A stretch of 64,000 nucleotides of DNA from Pseudacidovorax sp. RU35E (GTDB taxonomy: Bacteria > Pseudomonadota > Gammaproteobacteria > Burkholderiales > Burkholderiaceae_C), in NCBI RefSeq assembly GCF_900156165.1, contig NZ_FTMY01000006.1, forward strand, positions 1 through 64,000. Direction: 5' to 3'. Positions 43,206-52,714 of the stretch are shown here, piece by piece. A model generated the notes under the pieces. That model was not told the DNA's origin. It ran no database searches and saw only the letters and a program-made list of their open reading frames with translations. Within the stretch, counting starts at the first letter, position 1. Each line of letters begins with the position of its first letter. Both the position numbers and the translations under genes were made by a program.

Positions 43206-45482
43206 TCAGCCCGGACGACTCGCCCCGTCCACCTGCGCCCCAGCGCCATCCGGCGGCGACTCGGACGCTGTCAGCCATTCGGCCGCATGGGTGCGCAGCA
43301 CATCGATCTGCACCCACACCAGCAGCAGTTCGGTGCGCATCAGCCGCAGGCGGGCGGCCAGATCGTCGGCCCGCTCGTCCCCAGCCGCCATGGCGCCGGT
43401 GTCTGCCTCTGCGCGGGCGGCGAGCGCATCGCGGGCGACCTGCGACGGCACCTCGCCCACCCGGCCGGCTTCGACCTCTGCCGCCAGTTGTTCCAGCGCT
43501 GCAGCTGCCTGCTCGGCGGCCGCCCGCAGCAGAGCCACCCGCGGGCCGTCGGGGACTGCGGCACGGTGTGCGCCCAGGGCCGAGAGGTAGCTCAGCAGCG
43601 TGTGCGACTGAATCACGAAGCGCACCGCCACACCCGCACGGCGGCGCGCAAAGCCGGGTTCCCGGAACATCTCGGTCACGGCCGTCGCCAGCGCCGCGTC
43701 GCCGTTGTGCGCGTTGCGCCGCGCCAGCCGGTAGGCCAGGTCGTCGCGGGCACCGCTGTCGTACTGACCCGCGATCTGGCGCAGGTAGGCGGCATGGTGG
43801 CGCATGGCCTGCGCGGCGATCTCGTGGATGCGCCGGGCCTGCCAGTGCGGCAGCACCAGCAGCACGGCCAGGCCGGCGATCACGCAGCCGATGGCGGTGT
43901 CGATCAGCCGCGGCTGGATGAGCCGCGCGCTATCGGTGATCTGGTTGAAGCACATCAGCACCAGCAGCGTCATGGCGGCGGTGGCCAGCAGATAACGCGT
44001 GCTGCGGTTGGCAAAGAACACCACGCCCGCCACCACGGCGAAGGACGACTGCAGCAGCGGCTGCGGAAAGAGGTCGATCAGCGCCCAGCCCACCACCACG
44101 CCCAGGGTCGTTCCCACGACGCGCTGGCCCATGCGCGCAATGGTCTCGCCGTAGCCGGGCTGGCAGACGAAGAGCGTGGTCAGCATGATCCAGTAGCCCT
44201 CCTGCAACTGCACGACATGCATCACGCCATAGCCGGTGGCCAGTGCCACGGCCAGACGCACGGCATGGCGGAACAGCGGCGAGCGCGGCGTGAGCTGCCG
44301 TCGCACGCGCGCCAGCGCATCGCGCCAATCCCGCGCGGAGCGGTCGAACAGGCTCATGTCGGTGCGGCCGAGCCGGGCCGAGGGGTGGGCCGTGTTGCTG
44401 GCGCCGGCCAGTTGCCCGTCGAGCAGCGCCAGATTGCGTGCCAGAGCCTCGATGGCCGGCAGCCGTTGCTGCGCCTCATCACCCGCGGTCGCACGCGCAT
44501 GGGCGATGGCGCTGCGCAGTTCGGCCAGGGCCTGCACGCTCTGGCCGTCCATCACGAAAGGCTCTCGCCGCTCCACCGACCGGGCCAGCTGGCTGCACGC
44601 GTCGCCCTGCAGCCAGAGAACGCGCTGGCAACGGTAGAGCAGGTCGCTGTGGAAGAAGGCCTCGGCCAGCGCGTTGTAGTCCTCGTGCGAGGAGCTGGCG
44701 CGCTCGTGCACGTCCTGCGCGATCAGGTAGAGGCCGCGGTAGCGCGCGAGCCGGCCCGTGGGAGCCCGCGGACCGAGCCGCGAGAAGATGGCTTCCTTGG
44801 CATCGTTGAGGGCGGAGACCACCTTTGCATTGAGCCCGGCCAGCGCCAGCCGCTTGCGCTGCACGTCCACGCCGCGCAGCGGCTCGAACAGCGAGGCCTT
44901 GTAGCGCACGTACTCGCCCAGCACGCCATACACCCGCACCAGCAGGGCCTGCACCGGCAGCGACGGGAACAGCGCGCACCACAACACCGAGATGGCGCCA
45001 TACCAGGCCGCCCCTGCCACCAGCAGCAGCGGCTCGCGCCAGTGCTGGCCGGGGCCGTGCGCCGCCACCGCGTGCTCCATGCTGATGGTGGCATACATCC
45101 CCAGGATCAATGTGCCATAGGCGATCGCCTTGTAGCGCGCGCCGATGGCGCCCAGCATGGTGATGCCGAATGCAGAAAGGCAGAAAACGCCGATGAACAC
45201 CCATGAGAGGCCGAACAGCGCCTGCACCCCGGCGCCGACGGCCGCGAAGCAGGCCAGCATCACCAGGAGCGCACGCAGCCGGCCACGCCAGCTGTCGTCG
45301 GTCTCGGCCAGCGCGCTGGCGATGGTGCCCAGAAACAGCGGAATGACCGCATCCTGGTGGCCGGCCAGTCCGGCGCCGGCCATCAAGGTGGCCAGCGCCA
45401 GCAGCACGCGCAGGGGCTGCGCGCGCTGAAAGAGCAGGCGCCACTGTCCGCGCAGGCCATCGAGGGAGATCAGGGAATCCAT
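43206..45482 (-). CDS. YccS-family inner-membrane protein (FUSC superfamily)
   Basis: Protein of 758 aa made of two membrane blocks, each of about six segments (residues about 25-180 and 405-525), with soluble helical regions between and after them, the fusaric-acid-resistance/YccS layout. The first block starts RVLLALATLMAGAG and continues VIPLFLGTIASALAETDDSWRGR. FUSC proteins are thought to export aromatic acids, but YccS function is not established. ATG 45482 is used instead of the adjacent TTG. It is convergent with the perM gene. Confidence 0.9.
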   Translation of the reverse strand: MDSLISLDGLRGQWRLLFQRAQPLRVLLALATLMAGAGLAGHQDAVIPLFLGTIASALAETDDSWRGRLRALLVMLACFAAVGAGVQALFGLSWVFIGVFCLSAFGITMLGAIGARYKAIAYGTLILGMYATISMEHAVAAHGPGQHWREPLLLVAGAAWYGAISVLWCALFPSLPVQALLVRVYGVLGEYVRYKASLFEPLRGVDVQRKRLALAGLNAKVVSALNDAKEAIFSRLGPRAPTGRLARYRGLYLIAQDVHERASSSHEDYNALAEAFFHSDLLYRCQRVLWLQGDACSQLARSVERREPFVMDGQSVQALAELRSAIAHARATAGDEAQQRLPAIEALARNLALLDGQLAGASNTAHPSARLGRTDMSLFDRSARDWRDALARVRRQLTPRSPLFRHAVRLAVALATGYGVMHVVQLQEGYWIMLTTLFVCQPGYGETIARMGQRVVGTTLGVVVGWALIDLFPQPLLQSSFAVVAGVVFFANRSTRYLLATAAMTLLVLMCFNQITDSARLIQPRLIDTAIGCVIAGLAVLLVLPHWQARRIHEIAAQAMRHHAAYLRQIAGQYDSGARDDLAYRLARRNAHNGDAALATAVTEMFREPGFARRRAGVAVRFVIQSHTLLSYLSALGAHRAAVPDGPRVALLRAAAEQAAAALEQLAAEVEAGRVGEVPSQVARDALAARAEADTGAMAAGDERADDLAARLRLMRTELLLVWVQIDVLRTHAAEWLTASESPPDGAGAQVDGASRPG

Positions 45483-45616
45483 CAAACAGCGGGAGGGGTG
45501 TCGCCCGGATCACGCAGGATGCGTGCCGCGGGCTCGGAGGACCGATATGGGTGGTGTGTTCGCGCGGTGAACCGGGCGGAACCGTCGCCGCGTCCAGGAA
45601 CGATAGCCGGACCCGC

Positions 45617-47056
45617 TTAGCGGGTCGTGAACAAGATGCTGGCCCGCAGCCCGCCCGTACTCGTGGTGGCGGCCAGGCGCATCTGCGCGCCCAGCAGCTT
45701 CGCATAGCGAGCGACGATGGACAGCCCCAGGCCCGACCCTTCGCCCAGCTTGCGTCCGTCGGTGCCCTGGGCCCAGCGATGCATCAGGGCCTGCCGCTGC
45801 ACGTCGGGAATGCCAGGCCCGTCGTCGGCCACCGAGAGCACGGGCACCATCGTTCCGTCGACCTCCTCCTTCGACAGCTCGATGGTCACCGTCTTGCCGC
45901 CATAGCGCAGGGCGTTGTCGATCAGGTTGTCGAGGATGCCCTCCACCAGCGCCACGCTGCCATTGATGGTGAAGCCGCCGCTTTCCTGTGCCTCGTCCAG
46001 GCCGCGGGCGCCCAGGTCGACGCCACGGGCGTCTGCGCGGGTCAGGTGGCGCAGCACGGCCTCATGAGCCAGCTCGTCGAGGACCACCGGCTCGCGCTGC
46101 AGCACGGCATCGGATTCGGCGGCCAGGGCCAGTGCCAGCAGCTGGTCGACCAGGTGGCTGGCCCGGGCCTCGCTGGCGGCGATGCGCTGCAACTGTTCGC
46201 GCGCGACCCCCGGATCGGCGTGGCCCAGGCCGTAATGGGCCAGCGCGCGGATGCCGGCCAGCGGCGTGCGCAGCTCGTGCGCCACGTTGCCCGCGAACTC
46301 GCGCTGCGCCCGCACGCTGCCGTCGAGCCGCACGAACAGGTCGTTCAGGGCATCGCCCAGCTGCGCGACCTCGCGCGTGTCGCCGCCCACGATCACCGGC
46401 GACAGGTCGCTGGCGTCGCGCCGGCCAAGGTCCTGCTGGAGCGCGCCCAGCGGGGCCAGCTCCCGTGCAATGCCGCGCCACAGCCACCAGGCCAGCACGC
46501 CCAGCAACAGGATCTGCGGCAGCGTGGCATAGAGCGCCAGCCGCCGAAGCAGCGCAGTGCGCGATCCGGTGGTCTGGGCCACGACAACGATGAAGTCACC
46601 GGACCCCGCAGGATGGCGCAGGACCACTGCACGCAACTGCTTGCCGGCGAAGCGAACGTCCGCGAGATGCCAGGTCGCGCCCTCGGCCAGGAAGGGTGTC
46701 TGCAGCGCCGGATCACCCGAGAGCAGACTGCCATCAGGCCGTCGGACCGCGAAATACACCGTCTCCCGCTGGTCGAACAGCAGCGTGGTCATCTCGCGCG
46801 CCGTGAGCTGCAACTGCGCATCGGGCCGGCCCTGGGGCTGGATGTTGGCGGCGATGGCGTAGGCATCGTCCACCAGCGCACGGTCGAAGGCCTGGCGCAC
46901 GAAGTAGTTGGAGATGATCAGCACCACCACCGTGCCGGCCAGCCAGGTGAGGGCCAGCGGCAGCATCACCTGCCGCAGTACGCGCGCACGCAGCGATGGG
47001 CGGGGGCGATGCCCGGCCGCCGCAACGGTCGCGGCGCTCGCCGGTCGGGCGCTCAA
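45617..47056 (-). CDS. Two-component sensor histidine kinase (TctE/QseC type)
   Basis: Kinase of 479 aa. TM1 near residues 30-50 (MLPLALTWLAGTVVVLIIS), a periplasmic region, TM2 near 175-195 (LPQILLLGVLAWWLW), HAMP, HisKA with phospho-His in AHELRTPLAGIRAL, and HATPase_c with DNALRYGG, DDGPGIP and GEGSGLGLSI. The start is a TTG at 47056 overlapping the response-regulator TGA by four bases; no ATG lies nearby, and longer frames run into the regulator gene. It pairs with the regulator upstream. The signal is unknown; TctE-type kinases respond to carboxylates. Confidence 0.9.
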   Translation of the reverse strand: MSARPASAATVAAAGHRPRPSLRARVLRQVMLPLALTWLAGTVVVLIISNYFVRQAFDRALVDDAYAIAANIQPQGRPDAQLQLTAREMTTLLFDQRETVYFAVRRPDGSLLSGDPALQTPFLAEGATWHLADVRFAGKQLRAVVLRHPAGSGDFIVVVAQTTGSRTALLRRLALYATLPQILLLGVLAWWLWRGIARELAPLGALQQDLGRRDASDLSPVIVGGDTREVAQLGDALNDLFVRLDGSVRAQREFAGNVAHELRTPLAGIRALAHYGLGHADPGVAREQLQRIAASEARASHLVDQLLALALAAESDAVLQREPVVLDELAHEAVLRHLTRADARGVDLGARGLDEAQESGGFTINGSVALVEGILDNLIDNALRYGGKTVTIELSKEEVDGTMVPVLSVADDGPGIPDVQRQALMHRWAQGTDGRKLGEGSGLGLSIVARYAKLLGAQMRLAATTSTGGLRASILFTTR

Positions 47057-47742
47057 GCGTCGCCTTCCAGCAGATAGCCGATGCCGCGCAGCGTGCGGAT
47101 GCCGGCGCCGCTGCCCAGCAGCTTCTTGCGCAGACGCGAGATGAAGGCCTCCAGCGCGTTGTCGCCCAGTGCATCGTCGAAGCTGGACAGCTTGTTGGAG
47201 AGCACACGCTTGCTGACGGCATGGCCCGGTGGACTCATGAGCTCCCACAGCACCTCGAATTCGCGGGCCGGCAGGTCCAGCGGCGCACTGCCGATGAAGA
47301 AGCGGCGCGCTCGGCGATCGAGCTTGAGCTGACCGACCAGCGCCACGTCGTCCGTGCCCTGGGCGCGACGCACCAACGCGCGCAGGCGGGCGTCGACTTC
47401 GGGCAGCTCGAAGGGTTTGCCGAGGTAATCGTCGGCGCCGGCGTCCAGGCCGGCAATGCGTTCGTCGGTCCGGTTGCGGGCGGTGAGGACCAGCACAGGC
47501 GTACGGTCACCGCGGCTGCGCGCCTGTCGCAGCACCGTCAGACCGCTGCCGAGCGGACTTCCTGGGCCAGGACCGGCCGGCAGATTCAGGTCCAGCAGCA
47601 CGGCATCGAAGGGTTGCACACGCCAGAGGTAATCGGCCTCCTCCATGCTCGCCGCCACATCGACCCGATGACCGGCATCGGTCAGGCTGCGCAACATCAC
47701 GTCGCGCAGGGTCGCATCGTCTTCCACCAACAGGATTCGCAT
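47053..47742 (-). CDS. OmpR-family response regulator (TctD/QseB type)
   Basis: Regulator of 229 aa: receiver domain with acidic pair VEDDA, phospho-acceptor D51 in VLLDLNLP, LTARN and the K in GKPFEL, then a winged-helix trans_reg_C domain (LDLPAREFEVLWELMSPPGHAVSKRVL). It overlaps the cognate kinase gene. Its promoter must lie in the 137-bp gap to the SirB1 gene. The adjacent YccS-like exporter on the same strand could be a target (inference). Confidence 0.93.
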   Translation of the reverse strand: MRILLVEDDATLRDVMLRSLTDAGHRVDVAASMEEADYLWRVQPFDAVLLDLNLPAGPGPGSPLGSGLTVLRQARSRGDRTPVLVLTARNRTDERIAGLDAGADDYLGKPFELPEVDARLRALVRRAQGTDDVALVGQLKLDRRARRFFIGSAPLDLPAREFEVLWELMSPPGHAVSKRVLSNKLSSFDDALGDNALEAFISRLRKKLLGSGAGIRTLRGIGYLLEGDA

Positions 47743-47879
47743 GGGGGCGAAGGCTACCCCACCCGAAGGGAAGCTGACCAGGGGGCGGTCAGCAATTGGT
47801 CAGCCTTCCGGCGCGGCACGCCGACGGTTGGCTTGGGAACTGCCCGCCGCTTCCCTGGAGCGGTACGAGGGCGACGGTC

Positions 47880-48731
47880 TCAGGACAGCGCCCGCCGCAG
47901 CGTCGCGGCGCGCTCGGCGATGGCGTCGACGTCCAGGGCGTCCTCGGCATGGGCGAGGTAGGTGTCGAGGTCCTGCACGGCCTGGGCCGTATGGCCCTGC
48001 TCGGCGCAGGCCAGGCCGCGGTCGCGGTATTCGGCCCAGGCCTGAGGCAGCAGCACGATCAGGCGGTCCAGCACGCCGATGAGACGGGCCCAGTCCTCCT
48101 GTGCGCTGTGGATCTCCTTCAGATTGCGGAGCATGCGGGCGATGATCTCCCGTGCCGGCGCCGGCTGCAGATACAGGCCCAGCGGCACGTCGAATTCGCC
48201 CACCAGGCCGTTGCTGCGCTTGTAGGGTTCGAGGCGCTCCGCCAGTTCCTCCCGCGACAGCGAACGGCCGGTGAAGGGGTCGATGACCACCTGCCCCTTT
48301 GGAAGCGACACCTTCAGCATGAAATGGCCCGGAAAGCTGACGCCGCGCGCATGCAGGTTCAGGCCCTGGGCCAGCTCGATCCACAGCACCGCCAGCGAGA
48401 TCGGGATGCCGCGGCGGGTGCGCAGCACCACATGCAGGAAGCTGTTGTCGGGGTCGTAGTAGTCATTGACGTTGCCGCCGAAGCCCAGGTCATGGAAGAA
48501 GAACTGGTTCAGCGCCCGCAGCCGCGCCAGCGGCGCGGCGTCCGCCGGCAGCCGGCGTTTGAGGCGGGCCAGCAGCTGGTCCATGTCGCCCAGCACCTGC
48601 TGGACATCGAGCTCGGGATATTCGTCCTGCGCAAGGCTGGCGGCGGCTTCGAGCAAGGGAAAGTGCTCGTCGCTTTGCACCAGCGACTCGAAATAGGCCA
48701 GCGGCGTCGGCGTGTCGTATCGAAGAGACAT
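47880..48731 (-). CDS. SirB1-family protein with transglutaminase-like and TPR regions
   Basis: Protein of 283 aa. The N-terminal SirB1 region contains ALNQFFFHDLGFGGNVNDYYDPDNSFL, RRGIPISLAVLW and RGVSFPGHFML, then YLQPAPAREIIARMLRNLKEIH, typical of YchA/SirB1. A TPR-like helical tail (AWAEYRDRGLACAEQGHTAQAVQDLDTYL) follows. Its molecular role is not established. ATG 48731 gives MSLRYDTPTPLAYFESLV; the longer frame extends into murJ. It is 86 nt downstream of murJ. Confidence 0.9.
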   Translation of the reverse strand: MSLRYDTPTPLAYFESLVQSDEHFPLLEAAASLAQDEYPELDVQQVLGDMDQLLARLKRRLPADAAPLARLRALNQFFFHDLGFGGNVNDYYDPDNSFLHVVLRTRRGIPISLAVLWIELAQGLNLHARGVSFPGHFMLKVSLPKGQVVIDPFTGRSLSREELAERLEPYKRSNGLVGEFDVPLGLYLQPAPAREIIARMLRNLKEIHSAQEDWARLIGVLDRLIVLLPQAWAEYRDRGLACAEQGHTAQAVQDLDTYLAHAEDALDVDAIAERAATLRRALS

Positions 48732-48817
48732 GGGCCTTTGTAGTGGAGCCGCGTCGCGAGCGTCAAGGCGGCCGCAGGAAGCCCCACGCCCACCTCGGCG
48801 ATGCCGGGCGCCCTGCC

Positions 48818-50380
48818 TCAACGCCGGACGAAACTGCGCAGCCGCAGGCCGCAGGCGGTGAGCACGCCGAAGTACAGGAGTGCGGCACCGGCGACGAAGG
48901 CCGCCAGCAGGCCGACGCGCAGCAGACGTTGGCTGCGCAGGCCCACCCAGTCGAAGCCATGCGCGCCCCATATCAGGAGCGCCGTCATCACCACTGTCCC
49001 GGTCAGGACCTGCAGCAGGAAGCGGCCCCAGCCCGGCGCCAGCCGGTAGCTGCCGCTGCGACGCAGACCGACCCACAGCGCCAGCGCATTGAGCAGTTGC
49101 CCGACACCGATCGCCAGGGTCAGGCCTGCATGCTGCAGCCACGGCACGAATGCGAGGTTCAACACCTGGGTCACGGCCAGCGCCGCCAGGCTGATGCGCA
49201 TGGGCGTGCGCATGTCGTGGCGCGCGTAGAAGCCGGCCGCCAGCACCTTGATCGAGACGATGCCCACCAGTCCGACGCCGTAGCCCGCCAGCGCATCGGC
49301 GGTGCGCAGCACGCTGGCATCGTCGAAGGCGCCGTTGTGGAAGAGCACCGCCACCAGCGGCACGGGAAACACCAGCAGGGCCGCCGCACAGGGCAGCGCC
49401 AGCAGCACGATGAGCCGAAGCCCCCAGTCCAGCATGGCTGAATACCGGTCCGCATCCTTCGCCGCGCGCGCCGCGGCAAGTTGGGGCATCAGCACCACGC
49501 CGAGGGCGACGCCGAGCATCGCGCTCGGGAACTCCATCAGCCGATCGGCATTGGTGACCCAGGTGACGCTGCCAGCCACGAGGTGCGACGCGATCTGCGT
49601 GTTGATGAGCAGCGACAGCTGCGCTCCGCTGACGCCGATCATGGCCGGCAGCATGAGGCCGAGGATCTTGCGGGTACCCGGATCGGCCCAGGCCTCACGC
49701 AAGGCGGCGACACGAACGCCCAGGTTCGGCATGAGGCCCAGCCGGCGCAGAGCGGGAATCTGGATGGCCAGCTGCAGCACACCGCCCACCATCACGCCGA
49801 CGCACTGCGCGTAGATGGGTTCGATGCCCCAGCGCTGGAACAGGGGTGCGCCCAGCACGATCGAACCGATGAGCGCCACGTTCAGCAGCACGGGCGACGC
49901 CGCAGGCACCGCAAAACGCTTCCAGGTATTGAGGATGCCGCCCGCGAAGGCCACCAGCGACATGAAGCCGATGTAAGGGAACATCCAGCGCGTCATCACG
50001 ACGGCGGCATCGAAGCTGCCCGAGCGCTCCAGACCGCTGGCCATGGCCCACACCATCAGCGGCGCGGCGACCACGCCCGCCACGCACAGCAGCACCAGCG
50101 CCCACAGCAGCAGCGTGCCGACGTGGGCGATCAGCTGCCGGGCCCGGTCCTCGCCACCCTCGGTGCGGGTGGCCGACAGCACAGGCACGAAAGCCTGGCT
50201 GAACGCGCCCTCGCCCAGCACGCGGCGGAACAGGTTGGGAATGCGGAATGCGACGTAGAAAGCGTCGGTCATTGCGCTCACGCCGAAGACTGAGCTCATC
50301 AGCACATCGCGCACGAGGCCGGTGATGCGCGAGGCCAGGGTCAGCAGGGAAACGGTGGAAGCGGATTTGAAGAGCGACAC
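48818..50380 (-). CDS. murJ: Lipid II flippase MurJ
   Basis: MOP-superfamily flippase of 520 aa that moves lipid II across the inner membrane. The N-terminus [26 protein letters not shown] is the MurJ signature, followed by [23 protein letters not shown]; about 14 membrane segments follow. The start is GTG 50380; the long upstream frame is antisense to rpsT and is rejected. murJ divergent from rpsT is a recurrent betaproteobacterial arrangement. Confidence 0.95.
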   Translation of the reverse strand: MSLFKSASTVSLLTLASRITGLVRDVLMSSVFGVSAMTDAFYVAFRIPNLFRRVLGEGAFSQAFVPVLSATRTEGGEDRARQLIAHVGTLLLWALVLLCVAGVVAAPLMVWAMASGLERSGSFDAAVVMTRWMFPYIGFMSLVAFAGGILNTWKRFAVPAASPVLLNVALIGSIVLGAPLFQRWGIEPIYAQCVGVMVGGVLQLAIQIPALRRLGLMPNLGVRVAALREAWADPGTRKILGLMLPAMIGVSGAQLSLLINTQIASHLVAGSVTWVTNADRLMEFPSAMLGVALGVVLMPQLAAARAAKDADRYSAMLDWGLRLIVLLALPCAAALLVFPVPLVAVLFHNGAFDDASVLRTADALAGYGVGLVGIVSIKVLAAGFYARHDMRTPMRISLAALAVTQVLNLAFVPWLQHAGLTLAIGVGQLLNALALWVGLRRSGSYRLAPGWGRFLLQVLTGTVVMTALLIWGAHGFDWVGLRSQRLLRVGLLAAFVAGAALLYFGVLTACGLRLRSFVRR

Positions 50381-50496
50381 GGCGGCGCAGTGTAGGCGGG
50401 GCCTTGGGACGCCTGGCTGCGCGGGGAACCGCCTGCTGCCGTTGCCACTGCCGGCCATGGCACTCTTAAGCGGGGCGAGCAAAGAACGGGGTGGGC

Positions 50497-50502
50497 TATA
50501 CT
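50497..50502 (+). promoter_or_regulatory. Possible -10 box of the rpsT promoter
   Basis: TATACT lies 45 nt before the rpsT start in the gap from the divergent murJ gene. No strong -35 is visible at the right spacing. It is an AT-rich island in very GC-rich DNA, which favours a promoter. Confidence 0.4.
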
Positions 50503-50546
50503 CGCGGGTTCGCCGCAACATCCCCAGACACTCAAGGAACACACAT

Positions 50547-50861
50547 ATGGCATCCGCCAAGCCCAAGAAGAAGAACCCGCGCCTCGCGTCGGGCCGCAAG
50601 CGCGTCCGCCAGGACACCAAACTCAACGCTGCCAACAGCTCGCTGCGCTCCAAGTACCGCACGGCGCTGAAGAACGTCGCCAAGGCCGTTGCCGCTGGCG
50701 ACCAGGCCAAGGCCACCGAGCTGTTCGCCAAGGCCCAGAGCGTCGTCGACACCATCGCCGACAAGGGCATCTTCCACAAGAACAAGGCCGCGCGCGACAA
50801 GAGCCGCCTGGCCGCCAAGGTCAAGGCCCTGGCCACTGCCGCTCCGGCGGCCGCCGCCTGA
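50547..50861 (+). CDS. rpsT: 30S ribosomal protein S20
   Basis: A 104-aa S20: [27 protein letters not shown], with [19 protein letters not shown] and [22 protein letters not shown], and a short Ala-rich end. ATG 50547 has AAGGAA about 8 nt upstream; the longer frame is upstream DNA overlapping murJ. It is followed by an intrinsic terminator at 50933. Confidence 0.97.
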   Translation: MASAKPKKKNPRLASGRKRVRQDTKLNAANSSLRSKYRTALKNVAKAVAAGDQAKATELFAKAQSVVDTIADKGIFHKNKAARDKSRLAAKVKALATAAPAAAA

Positions 50862-50932
50862 CGGAATTCAGGTCAGCCCGGACTGCCTACAGGCGGTCCG
50901 CCGTTTGATCGGGTGCGCTGCAGCGAAAAAGA

Positions 50933-50957
50933 AAAACCGCCTTCGGGCGGTTTTTTC
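50933..50957 (+). terminator. Intrinsic terminator after rpsT
   Basis: A stem AAAACCGCC / GGCGGTTTT with a TTCG tetraloop and a T-run, 72 nt after the rpsT stop. Confidence 0.88.
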
Positions 50958-51001
50958 GTTTCTGGATCCGGCGGCTCCGGATCAGAAATGGGGCGAGGCA
51001 A

Positions 51002-51325
51002 TCAGCCCTTGGGCGGCTTCCCGTCCGGCACCAGGCAGGCCTCGGCCACCTGCAGGTCGTTGTCCTTGGCGAAATTCATGACGAAATCCCAGGCCATCGG
51101 CTCGGACTCCTGGAGGTCGCGGTGGACGACCACGCACTTCACGCCGTTGATCACCGTCGGCACGCACCAGGGCGAATAGCTGAGATGCCCCCCGAGGCGG
51201 GCACCACCGGGGCGGAACTGGCTCATCACGCCGGCCAGCCGCTCGGCCCAGTCGCTGGGCCGGAAAGTGCGACCCTGGCTCGTGATGCCCTGAATGAAGA
51301 CTTCTTTGGCAGAGGGGGAAACCAT
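51002..51325 (-). CDS. DUF3579 domain protein
   Basis: Protein of 107 aa, MVSPSAKEVFIQGITSQGRTFRPSDWAERLAGVMSQF, then SYSPWCVPTVINGVKCVVVHRDLQESEPMAWDFVMNFAKDN, the DUF3579 family common in betaproteobacteria. It has no assigned function, signal peptide or membrane segment. Its position divergent from argD is typical of Comamonadaceae. It converges with rpsT. Confidence 0.88.
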   Translation of the reverse strand: MVSPSAKEVFIQGITSQGRTFRPSDWAERLAGVMSQFRPGGARLGGHLSYSPWCVPTVINGVKCVVVHRDLQESEPMAWDFVMNFAKDNDLQVAEACLVPDGKPPKG

Positions 51326-51504
51326 TGTTCTCGTGTTCGGCGCAGGCGTGTTGCGCCGCACAAGGGATTCTACCCAGCGTGTCCCGCGCGCGACCTCCCC
51401 GGGACATGCATCCGATGGGGATCGGGGCGCATGGCAGTGATGCGCAATCCTCAACGAAGGCGTCATGCCCCCCACCTAGAATTTCTTCACTTTCAGGAGA
51501 ACCC

Positions 51505-52710
51505 ATGAGCGCCACCGCCGCCCCCACCTCGCCCCACGTCATGAACACCTACGGCCGGCTGCCGATCGCCCTGGTGCGCGGCCAGGGCTGCCGCGTGTGG
51601 GACGTCAACGGCAAGGCCTACCTGGACGGCCTGGGCGGCATCGCCGTCAACACGCTGGGCCACAACCATCCCGAACTCGTCCCGGCGCTGCAGGAACAGC
51701 TCACCCAGCTGATCCACACCTCCAACTACTACTATGTGCCCGGCCAGGAAGTGCTGGCCGAGCGCCTGACGACGCTGTCGGGCATGACCAACGCCTTCTT
51801 CTGCTGCACCGGGCTGGAGGCCAACGAGGCCGCCATCAAGCTGGCCCGCAAGTTCGGCCACGACAAGGGCATCGAGCGGCCGGAGATCGTGGTGTACGAG
51901 CATGCCTTCCACGGCCGCAGCCTGGCCACGCTGTCGGCCACCGGCAACCCGAAGATCCAGAAAGGCTTCGGCCCGCTGGTCGAAGGCTTCATCCGCGTGC
52001 CGCTCAACGACATCGAGGCGCTGAAGAAGGCGACCGAAGGCAACCCCAACGTGGTGGCCGTGATGTTCGAGACCATCCAGGGCGAAGGCGGCATCCACCC
52101 GATGCGCTGGGACTACCTGCAGCAGGTGCGGGCCCTGTGCGACGCCAACGACTGGCTGATGATGATCGACGAGATCCAGACCGGCATCGGCCGCACCGGC
52201 AAGTGGTTCGCGCACCAATGGGCCGGCATCGTGCCGGACGTGATGTCGCTGGCCAAGGGCCTGGGTTCGGGCGTGCCAGTGGGCGCGGTGGTGGCCGGCC
52301 CCAAGGCCGCGAACATCTTCCAGCCGGGCAACCACGGCACCACCTTCGGCGGCAATCCGCTGGCCATGCGCGCCGGCATCGAGACGCTGCGCATCATGGA
52401 GAAGGACGGCCTGCTGCAGAACGCCGCCGATGTCGGTGCGCACCTCAAGGGCGCGCTGCAGGCTGCGTTCGAGGGCGTGGCTGGCGTCAAGGAAGTGCGC
52501 GGCCAGGGCCTGATGCTGGGCATCGAGCTCGACCGGCCCGCCGGCGCCGTGCTGACCCGCGCCTGCGACGCCGGCCTGCTGCTGTCGGTGACGGCGGACA
52601 GCGTGATCCGCCTGGTGCCGCCGCTCGTCCTCACCGTGGCCGAGGCCGACGAGATCGTCGCCCTCCTCGCCCCTATCGTGAAGGCCTTCCTGGCCGAGCC
52701 GGCACAATAA
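51505..52710 (+). CDS. argD: Acetylornithine aminotransferase (ArgD family)
   Basis: Class III PLP aminotransferase of 401 aa. Features: MNTYGRLPIALVRGQGCRVWD, then YLDGLGGIAVNTLGHNHPEL, EANEAAIKLARKFG, IDEIQTGIGRTGKWFAHQ, and PLP-lysine LAKGLGSGVPVGAVV. It transfers an amino group between N-acetylornithine and glutamate in arginine synthesis, and may also act on succinyl-diaminopimelate. ATG 51505 follows CAGGAGA; the longer frame overlaps DUF3579. argF follows 4 nt downstream, so the two form an arginine unit. Confidence 0.93.
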   Translation: MSATAAPTSPHVMNTYGRLPIALVRGQGCRVWDVNGKAYLDGLGGIAVNTLGHNHPELVPALQEQLTQLIHTSNYYYVPGQEVLAERLTTLSGMTNAFFCCTGLEANEAAIKLARKFGHDKGIERPEIVVYEHAFHGRSLATLSATGNPKIQKGFGPLVEGFIRVPLNDIEALKKATEGNPNVVAVMFETIQGEGGIHPMRWDYLQQVRALCDANDWLMMIDEIQTGIGRTGKWFAHQWAGIVPDVMSLAKGLGSGVPVGAVVAGPKAANIFQPGNHGTTFGGNPLAMRAGIETLRIMEKDGLLQNAADVGAHLKGALQAAFEGVAGVKEVRGQGLMLGIELDRPAGAVLTRACDAGLLLSVTADSVIRLVPPLVLTVAEADEIVALLAPIVKAFLAEPAQ

Positions 52711-52714
52711 GCCC

